Shown here piece by piece: positions 8,695-10,469 of a DNA stretch of 10,469 nt. A program made the translations under genes and the position numbers. This stretch comes from Euperipatoides rowelli (taxonomy: Eukaryota; Onychophora; Udeonychophora; Euonychophora; Peripatopsidae): assembly GCA_003024985.2 (NCBI GenBank), contig PXIH01S0017709.1; one strand, written 5' to 3'. Position 1 is the stretch's first letter, and the number at the start of each line of letters is the position of its first letter. Below the pieces are notes generated by a model. The model was not told where the DNA came from. It saw nothing but the letters and a program-made list of their open reading frames with translations, and ran no database searches.

Positions 8695-10128
8695 CAGAAA
8701 AAGTAATGATGATGTTTTACATAAATAGAATTATATAACATGTGACTATAATTTTTATTGTATATATATAAAATCTAGAACTCAGATATTAAAAAGATTG
8801 AAAGAGTTTTGTGTCAAATTGTTAATGTAAATGGTTTAATTTATGTAGGCTACTAAATATAAATGTACAGTAAAGGCCTCTGTGAATAAAGATTAATATT
8901 TTAAAAATAGTTTCTAGGGGTTGGGAAGAGAGCTTTAACCCTGACACACATCTGACTCCCCTTCATTTGAGGGCCAATGTTAAAAAAATAATTTAATATA
9001 CCTCTAAATTTTCAATACAGACCTCATTTTTATAAATAAAAGCTTGTTGAATAATTAACAAAGCTATTTCTATAATTTGAATAAAACTAGTTTATTCTTT
9101 GTCCTCCCCCCCTCTTCCTTGTACCACTATTGTGGAGTGTTTAACTTTCCACATCAATGTCCAATGAATTTAAACAAAAAGACAGTCAGTGATGACTTCA
9201 TGGCAGAATTTTCCACCTGATTGAAGACAAGTAGTAATAATATTTGATGAAAACAAGAAAAGATGAATAATCTCAATTAAGTCCTACATAAAACAATTCC
9301 ATCAGATATGGAAAATAATAAAACTGCAGTATAGCCAGCCTAGTTTAGTCACATGATTAATATTCCAGCACAATCTACAAATAATTATTCTTTACACTGC
9401 TTACTAACTAATGATTTTAATTATACCGGTACTACTAACTTCTTAAAATTCAAAGGAAACATACAACATTGTACAGTTTACTGTTATAATACCAGCCAAG
9501 ACTGCCTACTTTTAAAAAACAAAAATACAAAGTTTTTCTTCCAAATAGCACTAAAATTTAAAAAAAAAATATGAATAAGCCACAAAATAATAAAAATTTT
9601 AAGCAATTAATTATTTTTACATTAACTTAAATATATATATATTTTTTAAAGCAAAAAGCTATAAAAGATTCACTATATTAAATTCCATTATAAATTAGGG
9701 ATACCATTAGTGAACCTGACAAACATTTTTGGAAGACTTTTTTCTTCTTCTTTCTTTCCGTTATCAAGTTTGTATTTACTTTAAATGAACAACTTAATGG
9801 AATTGCATTTATTTTTATGACCATCTGGAAATAAAAATCAAACTTTTGACGATTTTTCATTATCATGTTTATTACTAGTAATAAAAGTAAATAAAAGCAC
9901 TACAGTAGTGGGAGAACTTCATTGAAAACTCATCCTTTGATTAAAATGGAGAGGGTGGGAGGCATTAAAAAACAGAAACTTAGGCTAATAAATACTTAGA
10001 TACAGTATTTAACCATTTCTTCAATTCTCAAAATAAATTACTGTGTATTATAGACTTAAGTTTAATAGTAACAATAAATATTTAAAAAACTTGTTGCAGT
10101 AAAACTCCAAACCACAAAACTGTTATGA
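8695..10128. other. A+T-rich non-coding DNA, no gene seen
   Basis: Short TATATA tracts lie at about 8760 and 9632, and A and T runs occur throughout. Short open frames here (9353-9574 plus, 9678-9866 minus) have asparagine/lysine/phenylalanine-rich composition expected of A+T-rich DNA, and no family match. A TACCGGTACT word lies near 9424. Confidence 0.5.
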
Positions 10129-10392
10129 AATGGTTCCATTTGGTTAAAAATTAAATTCTTAAAAAAAAAAAGGTATTTCAAAAAGAAATTACTAAACCAC
10201 GTTTACATTGACATACTGAATCGTTTTCAATACGCATTGCGGTATAGATATCGCTCAATCGTGTTTATACTGCCTTCAATCATGATTAAATTTGTAATGT
10301 GTGATGTTGAAATAGCGGAAATTGTTGCAATCACATGGGAAGTTGACTATGAAGCAGATAGTTTGTTTATTAAATCACAAACTGGAGGATAA
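10129..10392 (+). other. 88-codon open stretch of unknown nature
   Basis: One plus-strand frame is free of stops from 10129 to TAA at 10390-10392. It covers a G+C-richer patch (10196-10280). The first ATG is at 10282, giving a 36-residue product that starts MIKFVMCDVEIAEIVAITWE and ends SLFIKSQTGG. The upstream part would need another start or a splice. The acidic, non-repetitive second half looks less like random A+T-rich translation than other frames here. I recognise no family. It may be the beginning of a transposon ORF preceded by a terminal repeat, an exon cut off near the window end, or chance. Confidence 0.2.
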
Positions 10393-10469
10393 TGAAATGC
10401 TTTGACAACAAATTATTCATTTCTTCATTAAATCTTAAAATGGCTGTGAAGTATGGTTTTCTAAAAAAA

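Noticed and set aside
9353-9866. Short open frames 9353-9574 (plus) and 9678-9866 (minus)
   Set aside because: Low-complexity N/K/F/I-rich translations expected by chance in A+T-rich DNA.

Overview
This window is animal nuclear DNA. It is strongly A+T-rich, has long homopolymer runs and mostly non-coding sequence, and contains two spliced exons plus remains of several transposon classes. Nothing in it looks bacterial, organellar or viral. The words TAGGCCTA, TAGGCTA and TACAGTA recur across the non-coding sequence. Together with the tailed hAT type found here, this makes me think of a marine invertebrate, possibly an echinoderm or another invertebrate deuterostome, but that is inference and not shown by the sequence.

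The clearest functional content is on the minus strand at 1517-1731. Two short phase-0 exons of 45 and 81 nt, separated by an 89-nt intron, encode part of the N-lobe of a germinal-centre (Ste20/GCK-IV) protein kinase of the Misshapen/MAP4K4/TNIK/MINK1 type. They read DEEEEIKLEINVLKK followed by a stretch containing [16 protein letters not shown] and ending DDTLW. The next exon in family order (hinge, catalytic loop) is not seen in 1-1516. The preceding exon (ATP-binding lysine) is not seen in 1732-10469. The kinase gene therefore probably runs beyond both ends, and most of the window is probably intron of this one gene.

Layout by position: 1-92 is a candidate piggyBac-type end next to TTAA. 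97-1516 is A+T-rich non-coding DNA with one G+C-richer patch (about 940-1060). 1517-1731 holds the kinase exons. 2991-4337 (minus) is a heavily broken hAT-type transposase, C-terminal half only, including the dimerisation domain and a charged coiled-coil tail. 4378-4473 is a loose GTGAC-word array at the 5' side of that remnant. 5336-5953 is a fold-back (near-perfect palindrome) element whose left arm is split by a 287-bp segment flanked by TAATC. 7441-7474 looks like a solitary hAT-type terminal inverted repeat. 8024-8312 (plus) is the decayed C-terminal tail of a non-LTR retrotransposon reverse-transcriptase protein with a CCHC knuckle. 8583-8685 is a purine-rich tract. 10129-10392 is an unexplained open stretch beside a G+C-richer patch.

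The only content likely to be under selection is the kinase exons and their splice sites. The rest looks like an intron built up from layered, decayed insertions: DNA transposons (hAT, possible piggyBac, fold-back) and a LINE. I see no intact mobile element and no convincing new functional system. The most informative unexplained structures are the interrupted palindrome and the open stretch near the right end.
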